64,000 nt of DNA from DATFVA01 sp963774455 (GCA_963774455.1 CAVZFD010000005.1:1-64000); one strand, 5' to 3'; counted from the first letter of the stretch, positions 1 through 7,923 are shown. Numbers and translations are program-made. The notes: generated from the letters alone by a model not told the origin.

Positions 1-45
1 ATTTACTACTTCTCTGGTAAATAAATAATTCATCTCTGAATTCAT
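1..45 (-). CDS. partial ORF running off the left edge (start only)
   Basis: An ATG on the minus strand at 45 opens a frame that stays open to the window edge (15 codons, beginning MNSEMNYLFTREVVN); a second ATG lies at 33. It starts about 24 bp after the stop of the small HTH gene at 69-395, so it would be the next gene of the same transcript. No clear ribosome site precedes it and the fragment is too short to assign. It may be an element-borne gene, since the neighbour looks like one, but this is a guess. Confidence 0.25.
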   Translation of the reverse strand, partial: MNSEMNYLFTREVVN

Positions 46-68
46 TAAGATTTTTATTTTCCCGTTTT

Positions 69-395
69 TTAATTTGTGGATCCTTCATTTTCCTCCTCCT
101 TAGTAATGTTAATAAATTTATTATTTTTTCCTTCCATCACCCATTTAGAAATATCATGCTGGAAGAAGTAGAGTCTGCCCTTGGGTTTATAACAGGTAAT
201 GAGTTTAGCTGCGGTGAGTTTATAAAGAAAGGAATGAGAGCAACCGAGATAATCGGCAGCCTCCTTGAAGCAGAGAAGTTTGCACTCACCCTTATCAAGC
301 TGCCGCTGCATCTCAGTGGTGATCTCAACCAAAATATCCAGCTCCTCTTTTATTTTATCTGTAGTCGATTTAGACTTAGTTTTCTTATCTGCCAT
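69..395 (-). CDS. small helix-turn-helix (excisionase/MerR-like, HTH_17 type) DNA-binding protein
   Basis: A 108-residue protein. Residues about 1-35 are charged and likely helical. Residues about 38-90 match the winged-HTH excisionase/HTH_17 pattern: a CFKEAADYLGCS recognition-type helix, then SFLYKLTAAKLITCYKPKGRL and a wing ending FFQHDISKWV. Such proteins bind DNA as recombination directionality factors or small regulators of mobile elements. The ATG at 395 has a good GGAGG site 8 bp upstream. Three tandem palindromes (456-486) lie about 60 bp upstream, in the position of an operator. Family call is fairly sure; role as excisionase versus simple regulator cannot be told because the neighbouring integrase, if any, lies outside the window. 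Confidence 0.7.
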   Translation of the reverse strand: MADKKTKSKSTTDKIKEELDILVEITTEMQRQLDKGECKLLCFKEAADYLGCSHSFLYKLTAAKLITCYKPKGRLYFFQHDISKWVMEGKNNKFINITKEEENEGSTN

Positions 396-454
396 CAGAT
401 AATCCTCCTATTTTACTCCTACAAATAAAAGTAGGATAATAGACTGGATGAAGT

Positions 455-487
455 TGGATCATCCCTGGATCATCCCTGGATCATCCT
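455..487. repeat. three 11-bp iterons, each holding the palindrome GGATCATCC
   Basis: TGGATCATCCC is repeated three times head to tail (455-465, 466-476, 477-487; the last unit ends in T). Each unit contains the odd palindrome GGATcATCC at 456-464, 467-475 and 478-486. The 11-bp period puts all three on about the same face of the helix. The array is about 60 bp upstream of the HTH gene start at 395. A binding site for that HTH protein is the likely reading, but is inferred. Confidence 0.65.
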
Positions 488-549
488 TTTTTTGAAATGG
501 CGAAATCCGGATTTCGATTTATAAATTCAGAGTTTTGTTCAATATATTA

Positions 550-738
550 TTAATAACTGTTGGGATTTGGTTTTGATTTCGTATCTGAAGCACCTTTTTC
601 GGAAATAATCCATAATTGAGGATTTTCATGGCCTGGGGTTAATATATAATCTTTGCGCAGCTCTTTAATTAATTTTTCCTTAGCTGATAGTTCATCTGAG
701 AAATTATATTCAATGAAGAACGAATCCACAGCTCCCAA
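550..738 (-). CDS. possible short hypothetical protein or gene remnant
   Basis: A 62-codon frame starting at a TTG (738), with an alternative GTG three codons later and an in-frame stop five codons upstream of the TTG. The protein (GAVDSFFIEYNFSDEL... ending KPNPNSY) is acidic then basic and has natural-looking composition, but I recognise no family and see no convincing ribosome site. It sits in the gene-poor left edge and may be a truncated remnant of a longer gene. Confidence 0.25.
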   Translation of the reverse strand: MGAVDSFFIEYNFSDELSAKEKLIKELRKDYILTPGHENPQLWIISEKGASDTKSKPNPNSY

Positions 739-1213
739 ATCAAAAAGATACTAGTTGAAAGAAATGCGAAGTAATAAACATAAGGAGCCACATTGTGAAG
801 CTTAAATCTTTTAATGGGTCAAATTTATGAATGAAGATTTAGGTTGGTATAGTTATGATTTTTTCCAATCAGTACTGAAATTTAATTCTCTAATCATTTG
901 AAAATTATTTATACACCTTATTTTAAAATTTTACAAATCCGGTATATGACGATTTGCTCCTCTGCGCGTTGGCTTGGAGGACTCAGTTGTAACACCAGGT
1001 TGCAAGGTCGTCCTTTTCGCCATCTTTATCTTTAGTATCAGAAAACTCTTTATATACTTCTATTTGTATTTTTATTAATCCTTGTTGGCCCTGATAAATA
1101 ATTCATTCCCAAAATTCAGGAATTCTAGAAATAGGATAATAATCACGTTTAGCATCGATTAATGTATTAGTATTAAACAGGTAGAGCAAAAAGATATCAT
1201 CTCCTAATTAAGA
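739..1213. other. gene-free AT-rich stretch at the edge of the accessory region
   Basis: Together with 396-549 this is most of an 800-bp gap. It holds only very short frames; one minus-strand ATG at 1023 opens a basic 30-codon frame (MAKRTTLQPGVTTESSKP...) that I do not regard as a gene. Base composition is lower in GC than the core genes to the right. I see no tRNA, no intact transposase and no clear attachment site. Confidence 0.4.
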
Positions 1214-1251
1214 GGCTGTCTCAAAAGGATCTATTTGAGATGGCCTTTTTT
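1214..1251 (+). terminator. intrinsic terminator-like hairpin, possibly an IS-end remnant
   Basis: A 12-bp stem (1214-1225 with 1234-1245, two G-U pairs) has an 8-nt loop and is followed by six T. The left arm, GAGGCTGTCTCAAAA, resembles terminal repeats found at the ends of some insertion sequences, so the hairpin could be an IS scar rather than a true gene terminator. No transposase remains next to it. Confidence 0.55.
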
Positions 1252-1291
1252 AATTTAAAGTCGTATGATCTTCAATTCATGACGTCGTATC

Positions 1292-1322
1292 AAAAAAGAG
1301 GATCCCGAAACAAGTTCGGGAT
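1292..1322 (-). terminator. terminator of the AI-2E transporter gene, made of a GATCCCGAA..TTCGGGATG palindromic repeat
   Basis: ATCCCGAA (1302-1309) pairs perfectly with TTCGGGAT (1315-1322) around a 5-nt loop. Read on the minus strand the stem is followed by CCTC and six T, so it can terminate the transporter gene that ends at 1344. The same sequence family (GTCATCCCGAACTTGTTTC) recurs at 6443-6601, so a dispersed repeat appears to serve as a terminator here. Confidence 0.6.
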
Positions 1323-1343
1323 GACACGGCGCGTAATGGGAAA

Positions 1344-2396
1344 TTACAGCCGTGCGATCTTGTAGTTTTTCAGGGCGAAGTAGATTTCTTTGACGGCGGT
1401 TTTAACTACTGAGGCGGTGGGGACCGCAAGCAGCATGCCCAGTACGCCAAAAAGCTGGCTTCCGGCAATGATGAGCAGGATTATAATGATGGGGTGCATA
1501 TCAACACTCTTGCTGAATACGTAAGGCTGGACAAATCCGTTGTCTAGTGTGTAGGTTATAACGATGAGTAGAACGATGTAGGGTACCATCGAAAAGTCGC
1601 CGGTCTGAATTACGGAGACAATTATAGCCGGGATCCCGCCTATTACGGGTCCGAAATAGGGGACAAGATGCCCCATCCCCGCAATTACTCCCAGCGGCAA
1701 TGCGTTGTTCACGCCTATAAAAAATAATCCCAGTCCCATTACCGTCCCTACGAAAGTGGCATCGAAGATCCACGCACGCACGAACTTTCCTAGCTGGAGA
1801 CTGACCTTCTTAAGTATCCAGTACGACATCTCAAAATAATTATTGGGAATAAGGTGAAGTGTATTCCTCATAATCTTCCTGCTGTCTTTTACCAGGAAGA
1901 AGGTGATAAACGGGATGATTACTATTATCAGTATTACTGAGACTATCCCGGTGACCAGCTCGGATACTTTGTCGAATGAATTGATAAACTGGCTGTTGAT
2001 GAATTCTTCGAATTTACGGGATAACTGGCCGGGACTAAAGAAGGGGAAGAGTCTGTAAAGTTCGGCTTCAAATTGTACCAGCTGATCGTGAAGGGAGAAC
2101 TCCTGCATGTTTTTCATCAGCTGATCCATCTGCACCATAAACATTGGAATTATAAAGGAAAGAAGAACATAAAGCAAAAGGCTGGTGGCGGCGAATACAA
2201 TGAGCGTTGCTATCAGCCTGCTGATACCTTCTTTTTCGAGGATGCTGACAAAGGGATTGAATATGAAGGCAAGCAGTATGGAGAAGATCATCAGCAAAAG
2301 GATATCAGAAAGGAGAAAGATTAAGACCAGCAGTAAAGCAGCAGCCAGGGTCCATATTGCAATCCGGGTAATCCGCCTTGGGCTTCTTTCAGTCAT
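1344..2396 (-). CDS. AI-2E family transporter (PerM/YdiK-like membrane protein)
   Basis: A 350-residue polytopic membrane protein of usual family length. It has about eight hydrophobic segments: two near the N terminus (about 14-35 and 38-75), a soluble amphipathic stretch at about 85-140, and the conserved C-terminal half with GVNNALPLGVIAG, GHLVPYFGPVIGGIPA and the final GVLGMLLAVPTASVVK motif typical of the AI-2E_transport (UPF0118) family. Members export or leak small molecules or act as Na+/H+ antiporters; the name does not prove quorum signalling here, and no luxS is in the window. It starts at an ATG. Downstream is a palindromic terminator; upstream is the mrp-NifU pair on the same strand. 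Confidence 0.88.
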   Translation of the reverse strand: MTERSPRRITRIAIWTLAAALLLVLIFLLSDILLLMIFSILLAFIFNPFVSILEKEGISRLIATLIVFAATSLLLYVLLSFIIPMFMVQMDQLMKNMQEFSLHDQLVQFEAELYRLFPFFSPGQLSRKFEEFINSQFINSFDKVSELVTGIVSVILIIVIIPFITFFLVKDSRKIMRNTLHLIPNNYFEMSYWILKKVSLQLGKFVRAWIFDATFVGTVMGLGLFFIGVNNALPLGVIAGMGHLVPYFGPVIGGIPAIIVSVIQTGDFSMVPYIVLLIVITYTLDNGFVQPYVFSKSVDMHPIIIILLIIAGSQLFGVLGMLLAVPTASVVKTAVKEIYFALKNYKIARL

Positions 2397-2452
2397 ATTT
2401 TCCCAGTTAATTTTTAAGCTGTGTTAAAATTTAGCTTATTAAGTTGAAGAGG

Positions 2453-2683
2453 TCAAATATCACTGACGGATTCAACTCTCCGTACTCCGGGAACTTCACG
2501 CATCAGCGATCTCTCAATGCCTGCCCTGAGGGTCATTACCGACATGGGACAGGTTTTACAGGCACCGGTAAGTTTAACTTTAACTATTCCGTCTTCGCTT
2601 ACGTCAACCAGCTCCACATCACCGTTGTCGGCTTGTAGATATGGTCTGATCTGTTCAAGTGCTTTGATTACTTTTTCTTTCAT
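2453..2683 (-). CDS. NifU C-terminal-domain-like Fe-S scaffold protein
   Basis: A 76-residue protein that is essentially only the NifU C-terminal (Nfu) domain: the N-terminal QADNGDVELV and the cluster-binding CKTCP motif (CxxC, about residues 42-45) are present. Nfu proteins carry a labile [4Fe-4S] cluster and pass it to apo-proteins. It begins 20 bp after the stop of the mrp gene on the same strand, so the two form a likely Fe-S assembly operon. The window also has Fe-S client enzymes (MiaB, RimO, family-4 UDG). Family assignment is firm. Confidence 0.9.
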   Translation of the reverse strand: MKEKVIKALEQIRPYLQADNGDVELVDVSEDGIVKVKLTGACKTCPMSVMTLRAGIERSLMREVPGVRRVESVSDI

Positions 2684-2703
2684 TGAGATCTTGCGATAAA
2701 TGA

Positions 2704-3795
2704 CTAATCATCGTTATCGAGAATTATTTCAACTTTTGAATCAGCCTGCGAATTTCTTTTGTTTACCTGTTCTTCAAGCTTCCGGGCAATTTCCAGTATT
2801 GACTCGGCTTGCTCTGACCCAGGCATATCGAAAACGATCGGGACTCCTTTATCACCGCCGATCCTGATGCGCGGATCAATCGGTATGCCGCCTAAAAAGG
2901 GTACTTCTGCTTCTTCAGCGAGGGCTGAGCCGCCGCCGCTTCCGAAGATATCATATTTTTTACCGGTATCGGGAGCAATAAAGTAACTCATATTTTCAAC
3001 TATGCCGAGTACGGGAACATTTACCCGACCGAACATTTTTACCGCTTTGCGGGCATCGATAAGGGAAACTTCCTGGGGAGTTGTAACTATTACCGCACCT
3101 GTAAGAGGGATTGTCTGAACAAGAGTAAGCTGAATGTCGCCTGTTCCCGGGGGCATATCGAAGACAAGGTAATCGAGTTCTTCCCAGTCGACATCTGTCA
3201 TAAATTGTTTTACAGCGCCGCTTGCCATAGGTCCCCGCCATATAACAGGGGAATTATCGTCTATCAGAAAACCGATTGAAATAATTTTGATACCGAAGTT
3301 AACAAGGGGGATCATCTTCCTTGTATCCCGGGTCTGGAAGATCTGGGGTTTTTTATTGATACCGAGCATAAGGGGTATGCTTGGTCCGTATATATCTGCA
3401 TCAATTATACCGACCTTCGCGCCGTTCTGTGCGAGCGCGACAGCAAGGTTTACCGCAATTGTACTTTTACCCACGCCGCCTTTACCGCTGGCTACGGCTA
3501 TTGTATTTTTTACTCCGGGCAGAACTGACTCCTGCCGGGCTGCTTTCTGAGGGGTTACTTTTGACTCAAGATTTACTTCAACTTGCTTAAGTTCTTTGAA
3601 TTCTTTTTTTATTGCCGCAGTAAATGAATTCTGCAATTTATTAATATCAACACCTGCGGGCACCGAGATGCTGAGGATTAGTTTGTTTCCTTTGTTTTCG
3701 AATTCTTTTATTGAGTTAAGGATAAGAAAATCGGTATTAATATCTTTTATCTTTTTTAAGGTACTAAGTAGTTCGCTTTTTGTAATATCGGCCAT
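2704..3795 (-). CDS. mrp: Mrp/NBP35 family P-loop ATPase, Fe-S cluster carrier
   Basis: A 363-residue protein when started at the ATG at 3795 (MADITKSEL); a TTG at 3840 would add 15 residues but abuts a repeat array. The N-terminal DUF59/MIP18 domain (about 1-85) is followed by the Mrp ATPase with the deviant Walker A GKGGVGKST (near residue 105), DADIYGPSIP, the switch DMPPGTGD and VENMSYF. The C-terminal part lacks the usual CxxC pair often seen in Mrp (FIAPDTGKKYDIFG), which some homologues also lack; dimer-bridging cluster binding is therefore uncertain. Its partner is the NifU-like gene 20 bp downstream. Upstream lies the AATCCGC array. Confidence 0.93.
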   Translation of the reverse strand: MADITKSELLSTLKKIKDINTDFLILNSIKEFENKGNKLILSISVPAGVDINKLQNSFTAAIKKEFKELKQVEVNLESKVTPQKAARQESVLPGVKNTIAVASGKGGVGKSTIAVNLAVALAQNGAKVGIIDADIYGPSIPLMLGINKKPQIFQTRDTRKMIPLVNFGIKIISIGFLIDDNSPVIWRGPMASGAVKQFMTDVDWEELDYLVFDMPPGTGDIQLTLVQTIPLTGAVIVTTPQEVSLIDARKAVKMFGRVNVPVLGIVENMSYFIAPDTGKKYDIFGSGGGSALAEEAEVPFLGGIPIDPRIRIGGDKGVPIVFDMPGSEQAESILEIARKLEEQVNKRNSQADSKVEIILDNDD

Positions 3796-3840
3796 CAAAA
3801 CACCATTTCCGTCTTTATTAGTAAAAAACAAACTTAGCAA

Positions 3841-4064
3841 AATCCGCTCAATCCGCCAATCCGCTAATCCGCCAATTCGCTCAATCCGCGAATCCGCTCA
3901 ATCCGCCAATCCGCTCAATCCGCTCAATCCGCTCAATCCGCTCAATCCGCCAATCCGCTCAATCCGCTCAATCCGCTCAATCCGCTCAATCCGCTCAATC
4001 CGCCAATCCGCCAATCCGCCAATCCGCCAATCCGCTCAATCCGCTCAATCCGCTCAATTCGCTC
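3841..4064. repeat. tandem array of 26 units of AATCCGCTC (9 bp) and AATCCGCC/T/G (8 bp)
   Basis: The whole gap between ppk1 and mrp is made of two unit types: a 9-mer AATCCGCTC (two units read AATTCGCTC) and an 8-mer AATCCGC plus C, T or G. By eye there are 26 units, in runs such as five 9-mers then four 8-mers. It begins just after the ppk1 stop and ends 45 bp before the mrp ATG, so any mrp promoter in this gap must be inside or downstream of it. The open frame through it (NPPIRSI repeats) is a by-product. Confidence 0.92.
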
Positions 4065-4068
4065 AATT

Positions 4069-6198
4069 TCAAAGTTTAGTTTTAGAGAATTTGCCTGAAG
4101 CTTTTATGGTGTGGTGCATAAGCCATTCCTGGGAATCGACAAGTTTAGCGCCGGGTTCAGTTTCAATCTTATGGTAGTTCATATCGCTGCAGAGTATCCT
4201 TGCCTTGACATTATCTTTCATCGCGGCCTTGATCAGGGTACGATTAATTTCATCTTTCAGTTTCTTATCTTCGATAGGGAAGGCAATTTCAACCCTGCGG
4301 TCGAGGTTACGCTGCATAAAATCGGCGCTGCTTAGATAAATTTCTTCTTCGCCGTTATTATAGAAATAGTAAACCCTGCTGTGTTCGAGGTAGCGGCCGA
4401 CAATGCTTCTTACTTCGATATTTTCGCTGATGCCTTCAAGTCCCGGCACCAGGCAGCAAATTCCGCGCACAATAAGTGTTATCTTAACGCCCGCGGCTGA
4501 TGCTTCATACATCGCGCTTATAAGAGCGGGATCAACAACGGAGTTCAGCTTGAAGAGAAGTTTTCCTTCTTTCCCCGCCTTAACATTTTCAATCTCGCGG
4601 TTAATTTTTTCGAGGAACTTCTGCCTCATATCTATCGGGGCAACGATCAGCTTCTTGAAGTTTGTCTGTTTGCTGTACCCGGTAAGGTAGTTAAAGATAT
4701 CGGCAACGTCGGTGCAGATATCCTCATCGTCGGTAAAGAACCCGAGATCGGTATAGATCTTGGTAGTTACCGAGTTATAATTACCGGTTGAGAGATGAAC
4801 ATACCTCTTAACACCTTCGGTTTCTTTTCTTACAACGAGGGTCATCTTGGCGTGGGTTTTTAGTCCCACCAGTCCATAGACCACGTGAACGCCGACCTTT
4901 TCAAGTTCCCGTGCCCAGAAGATATTATTTTCTTCATCGAACCTTGCTTTAAGTTCGACCAGGACAGCAACCTGTTTGCCTCTTTCCGCTGCTTCGATCA
5001 GGTATTTTATGATCGGAGAATCGGGACCAACTCTGTAGAGTGTCTGCTTAATTGCAAGAACATCGGGATCAACGGAAGCTTCTTTAATAAAATCAATTAC
5101 GGGAGAGAACGAATGGTAAGGATGGTGAAGCAGTATGTCACGCTGTTTTAACGTTGTGAAGATATCTTCATCCTCTTCGAAAGCCTTCGGTGTAACCGGG
5201 TAGTAAGGTTTGAACTTATGCTGGTGGAGGGGGAGGTCGTAAAGCGACATGATATCGCTCAATCCGAGGGGACCTTCTATCACGTGCACATCCTCCGAGG
5301 TGATCTGCAGGTTTTCCATCAGAGTCTCAAGCATAAAATCCGGCATCTTATTAGCGACCTCGAGCCGGACGACCTTGCCGAACCGCCGGAGACGAATATT
5401 CTCCTCGATAACGCTCAGGAGATCATCAGCCTCATCCTCCTGCAGCTCAATATCTGTATCCCTCGTTATTCTGAAACGATGTGCTTCTATGATATCCATA
5501 CCCGGGAACAGGAGGTCGAGATTCGTCTTTATCAAATCGCCCAGCCATAAGAATCTTGCGCTGAAATTTCCGTTCGTCTGGACCTTTTTATCAGGGTACA
5601 GAATTGTATCTATCCTCAGCAGCCGGGGCAGAATGCTGGGCACCTTCACGCGGGCAAAATGATTTTCACCGTTAGGTTTGCGTATAAGAATGGCAAGGCT
5701 GAGACTGAGATTGGAGATGTAGGGGAACGGGCGTCCCGGATCGAAAGCCAGCGGTGTTAATACGGGATAGATTTCCTTCCGGAAATATTGTGTAAGGGCC
5801 GACTTTTCTGCTTCAGGAATATTATCATAGTCACATATATCTATCTTACTTTCTCTTAATTCGGGAACAACCTGGTTCAGCCACAGATCAAAAACCTGCT
5901 CGAGCATAGGTTTAAGGCTGCTTTCGATTTTCCGGAGCTGTTCCCTGGGTGTTAGTCCATCAATTGAGGGTTCAAGCACACCCGCGGCGATCTGTTCTTT
6001 AAGTCCGCTGATTCTTATCATATAAAATTCATCGAGGTTTGTATGAAAAATTGAGATGAATTTCACTTTTTCCAGCAGGGGGAGCGAGGGGTCGAGTGCT
6101 TCCTCGAGCACACGGCGGTTGAATTCCACCCAGCTTAAATCGCGGTTGAAGAAATACTTCGGATCCTTATATTTTTTTAATAATTCTTTAGTAGTCAT
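4069..6198 (-). CDS. ppk1: polyphosphate kinase 1
   Basis: A 709-residue protein, the full length of the PPK1 family, which makes polyphosphate reversibly from ATP. The N-terminal domain begins FFNRDLSWVEFNRRVLEEA; the middle domain includes IRLRRFGKVVRLE. The two phospholipase-D-like C-terminal domains carry IKQTLYRVG, LVELKARFDE, the catalytic histidine in GLKTHAKM and HLSTGNYN, and the second-domain SADFMQRNLDRRVE. All are intact. It starts at an ATG and stands alone on the minus strand between two repeat-filled gaps; its stop codon touches the AATCCGC array. Confidence 0.97.
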   Translation of the reverse strand: MTTKELLKKYKDPKYFFNRDLSWVEFNRRVLEEALDPSLPLLEKVKFISIFHTNLDEFYMIRISGLKEQIAAGVLEPSIDGLTPREQLRKIESSLKPMLEQVFDLWLNQVVPELRESKIDICDYDNIPEAEKSALTQYFRKEIYPVLTPLAFDPGRPFPYISNLSLSLAILIRKPNGENHFARVKVPSILPRLLRIDTILYPDKKVQTNGNFSARFLWLGDLIKTNLDLLFPGMDIIEAHRFRITRDTDIELQEDEADDLLSVIEENIRLRRFGKVVRLEVANKMPDFMLETLMENLQITSEDVHVIEGPLGLSDIMSLYDLPLHQHKFKPYYPVTPKAFEEDEDIFTTLKQRDILLHHPYHSFSPVIDFIKEASVDPDVLAIKQTLYRVGPDSPIIKYLIEAAERGKQVAVLVELKARFDEENNIFWARELEKVGVHVVYGLVGLKTHAKMTLVVRKETEGVKRYVHLSTGNYNSVTTKIYTDLGFFTDDEDICTDVADIFNYLTGYSKQTNFKKLIVAPIDMRQKFLEKINREIENVKAGKEGKLLFKLNSVVDPALISAMYEASAAGVKITLIVRGICCLVPGLEGISENIEVRSIVGRYLEHSRVYYFYNNGEEEIYLSSADFMQRNLDRRVEIAFPIEDKKLKDEINRTLIKAAMKDNVKARILCSDMNYHKIETEPGAKLVDSQEWLMHHTIKASGKFSKTKL

Positions 6199-6622
6199 TT
6201 TTGGTTCAATTTACAAAAAACGGAGCGTAATATACCTGTTTAGCACCATATAATCGCCGGAAAAAGAAATCAAAAAACATTCCCGTGAGTTTGCGTCAAA
6301 TTTCATAAGCAATTGAACCGGGGAAGCGGTAAACCGTACAGGCAGGTAAATATTTCCACTTAAAAGCGGACTTTAGGGTATTATAAGCCGGGAGTCCGGA
6401 AATAAATTCAGGGTGACACGTCGCTGTCCACAACTTGTCATGCAACGTCATCCCGAACTTGTTTCAGGATTGTTTCAGCATCCTCTTAGCAACGTCATCT
6501 CGAACTTTATCCTGAACTTGTTTCAGGATCGTTTCAGCATCCTCTTAGCAACGTCATCCCGAACTTTATCCTGAACTTATTTCAGGATTGTTTCAGCATC
6601 ATAGATTACTTCGGCGTTAACT
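6199..6622. other. 424-bp gap between ppk1 and the deoxyhypusine-synthase-like gene
   Basis: The part next to ppk1 (6199-6400) is AT-rich and may hold its promoter, but I cannot pick one with confidence. The rest is taken up by a three-unit copy of the GTCATCCCGAACTTGTTTCAGGAT repeat listed separately. There is no coding frame of note. Confidence 0.5.
6443..6601. repeat. three tandem copies of a CAACGTCATCCCGAACTT...TTTCAGGAT repeat
   Basis: Units start at 6443, 6490 and 6549 (about 47, 59 and 53 bp). Each runs CAACGTCATCCCGAACTT, then TTTCAGGATTGTTTCAGC and ATCCTCTTAG; units 2 and 3 have an extra TTATCCTGAACTT. Each contains an imperfect palindrome (ATCCCGAA with TTCAGGAT) able to fold. The same core appears in reverse at 1298-1327. 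The last copy runs almost to the stop of the downstream gene at 6623. Confidence 0.85.
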
Positions 6623-7666
6623 TCAGGCGTCGACTTTATCACCGCGGAATATTTTCTGATACTCTTTAGGTTTTCTTTCTTTCCAGCTTCCTTTATGGTA
6701 GGCGTATCCTGCAACCAGCGGCATTGCTATCGTAGCTTCGGAGTACACCATCTGCTCGGAAGATGTTGAAACCTTACCCCAGGAGCTTGCTTCCTTCAGG
6801 GTTGAACTTGAAAGCGCGCCATCCCTTACATCGGCGACAGTTATCTGGACAGCGTACTTATGCATCGGGGCGTCTTCTTTCAGGATGTCGGCCGCAACCA
6901 CTATATCCTGGGTGAAGTTCTTGGGAACACCGCCTCCTATCATAAAGATACCGGTTTCCTTAGAGGCAAGTTTAATTTTAGTCAGTTCAAGAAAATCTTT
7001 TGCGGAATCAATTGATGCATGCCTGTCGGGGTTTTGGGTCTGGTGGATTATAAATCCGAATCCTGCAGAGCAATCTGAAAAAGCCGGGACAAAAATCGGC
7101 ACATTCTTCTTATAGCATGCCCATATTACTGAATCGTCGACCTTAGGGCCGCCGTTATTTTCGAGGTACTTCCCGAATTCCCACAGAAGCTCGCGGGATG
7201 AATAAGGGCGGGGATCAAGACTATTGAAAATCTTTGCACAGGTTTCATCGCACACTCTCAGCTCATCTTCATCAATGTAGGTATCATAAATTCTATCGAT
7301 ATGAAGATCCCTCAACAAATTATCGTCGCTGAACGGTGTGCCGATATAGTGCTTGTATCCAAGTGCCTCAAAGAAATCCTGGTCGACCATAACCGCACCG
7401 GTAGAGACAATAGCATCAACCATATTATTATTCACAAGGTCATACACAACCTTTTTTAATCCCGCGCTGAAAATGCTGCCGGCAAGCGTAAGGATTACGG
7501 TACAGTCCTTATCCCCGAGCATTGTGTCATAAATCTTTGCCGCACGGTTCAGATCCCTTGAAGAAAACGCCATATGTTCAAATGCATCGACTAACGGAAT
7601 CACATTATTCTTCTTGATATCAATATGCTGAATTACATCTTTAAGAAAATCTTTTTTGCCTGGCAT
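6623..7666 (-). CDS. deoxyhypusine synthase family protein (bacterial DHS-like, possible homospermidine synthase)
   Basis: A 347-residue protein started at the ATG at 7666, which has an AAGGAG site 6 bp upstream; a GTG at 7681 is less likely. It matches the deoxyhypusine synthase fold from LTLAGSIFSAGLKK (NAD region) through PAFSDCSAGFGF and IGGGVPKNFTQD to EASSWGK, whose lysine (about residue 298) is the catalytic lysine of eukaryotic DHS. Bacteria have no eIF5A to hypusinate; characterised bacterial homologues make homospermidine from spermidine and putrescine by the same imine chemistry. Substrate here is not shown. It is a lone gene between two repeat arrays. Confidence 0.85.
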   Translation of the reverse strand: MPGKKDFLKDVIQHIDIKKNNVIPLVDAFEHMAFSSRDLNRAAKIYDTMLGDKDCTVILTLAGSIFSAGLKKVVYDLVNNNMVDAIVSTGAVMVDQDFFEALGYKHYIGTPFSDDNLLRDLHIDRIYDTYIDEDELRVCDETCAKIFNSLDPRPYSSRELLWEFGKYLENNGGPKVDDSVIWACYKKNVPIFVPAFSDCSAGFGFIIHQTQNPDRHASIDSAKDFLELTKIKLASKETGIFMIGGGVPKNFTQDIVVAADILKEDAPMHKYAVQITVADVRDGALSSSTLKEASSWGKVSTSSEQMVYSEATIAMPLVAGYAYHKGSWKERKPKEYQKIFRGDKVDA

Positions 7667-7740
7667 TTTTATCTCCTTCACTGGTTATAATTAATACAAA
7701 ATAATAATAATCGTACGAAAATGAATTGACGTTAGCGATT

Positions 7741-7910
7741 ATCCAAAAAATTCCGCTATCAAAAATATTCTGCTATCCAAAAAATTCCGCTATCCAAAAA
7801 TTCCGCTATCCAAAAAAATCCGCTGTCCTAAAAAATTCCGCTATCCAAATAAATCCGCTGTCCTAAAAAATTCCGCTATCAAAAATATTCTGCTATCCAA
7901 AAAATTCCGC
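7741..7910. repeat. about ten units of a 17-bp repeat ATCCAAAAAATTCCGCT
   Basis: Units of 16-18 bp run head to tail, with variants ATCAAAAATATTCTGCT and GTCCTAAAAAATTCCGCT; the variants themselves recur in order, suggesting block duplication. It fills the gap between the DHS-like gene and the epimerase gene. Its CCGCT core and 17-bp period recall the 9+8 bp units of the 3841-4064 array. Confidence 0.9.
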
Positions 7911-7923
7911 CGGATAAGGAAAA

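Noticed and set aside
933..1023. Minus-strand 30-codon basic frame (MAKRTTLQPG...)
   Set aside because: Too short, with no ribosome site or known relative that I recognise.
3596..4177. Plus-strand open frame of about 190 codons with NPPIRSI repeats
   Set aside because: It reads antisense through mrp, the AATCCGC array and ppk1; the repeat simply lacks stops in that frame.
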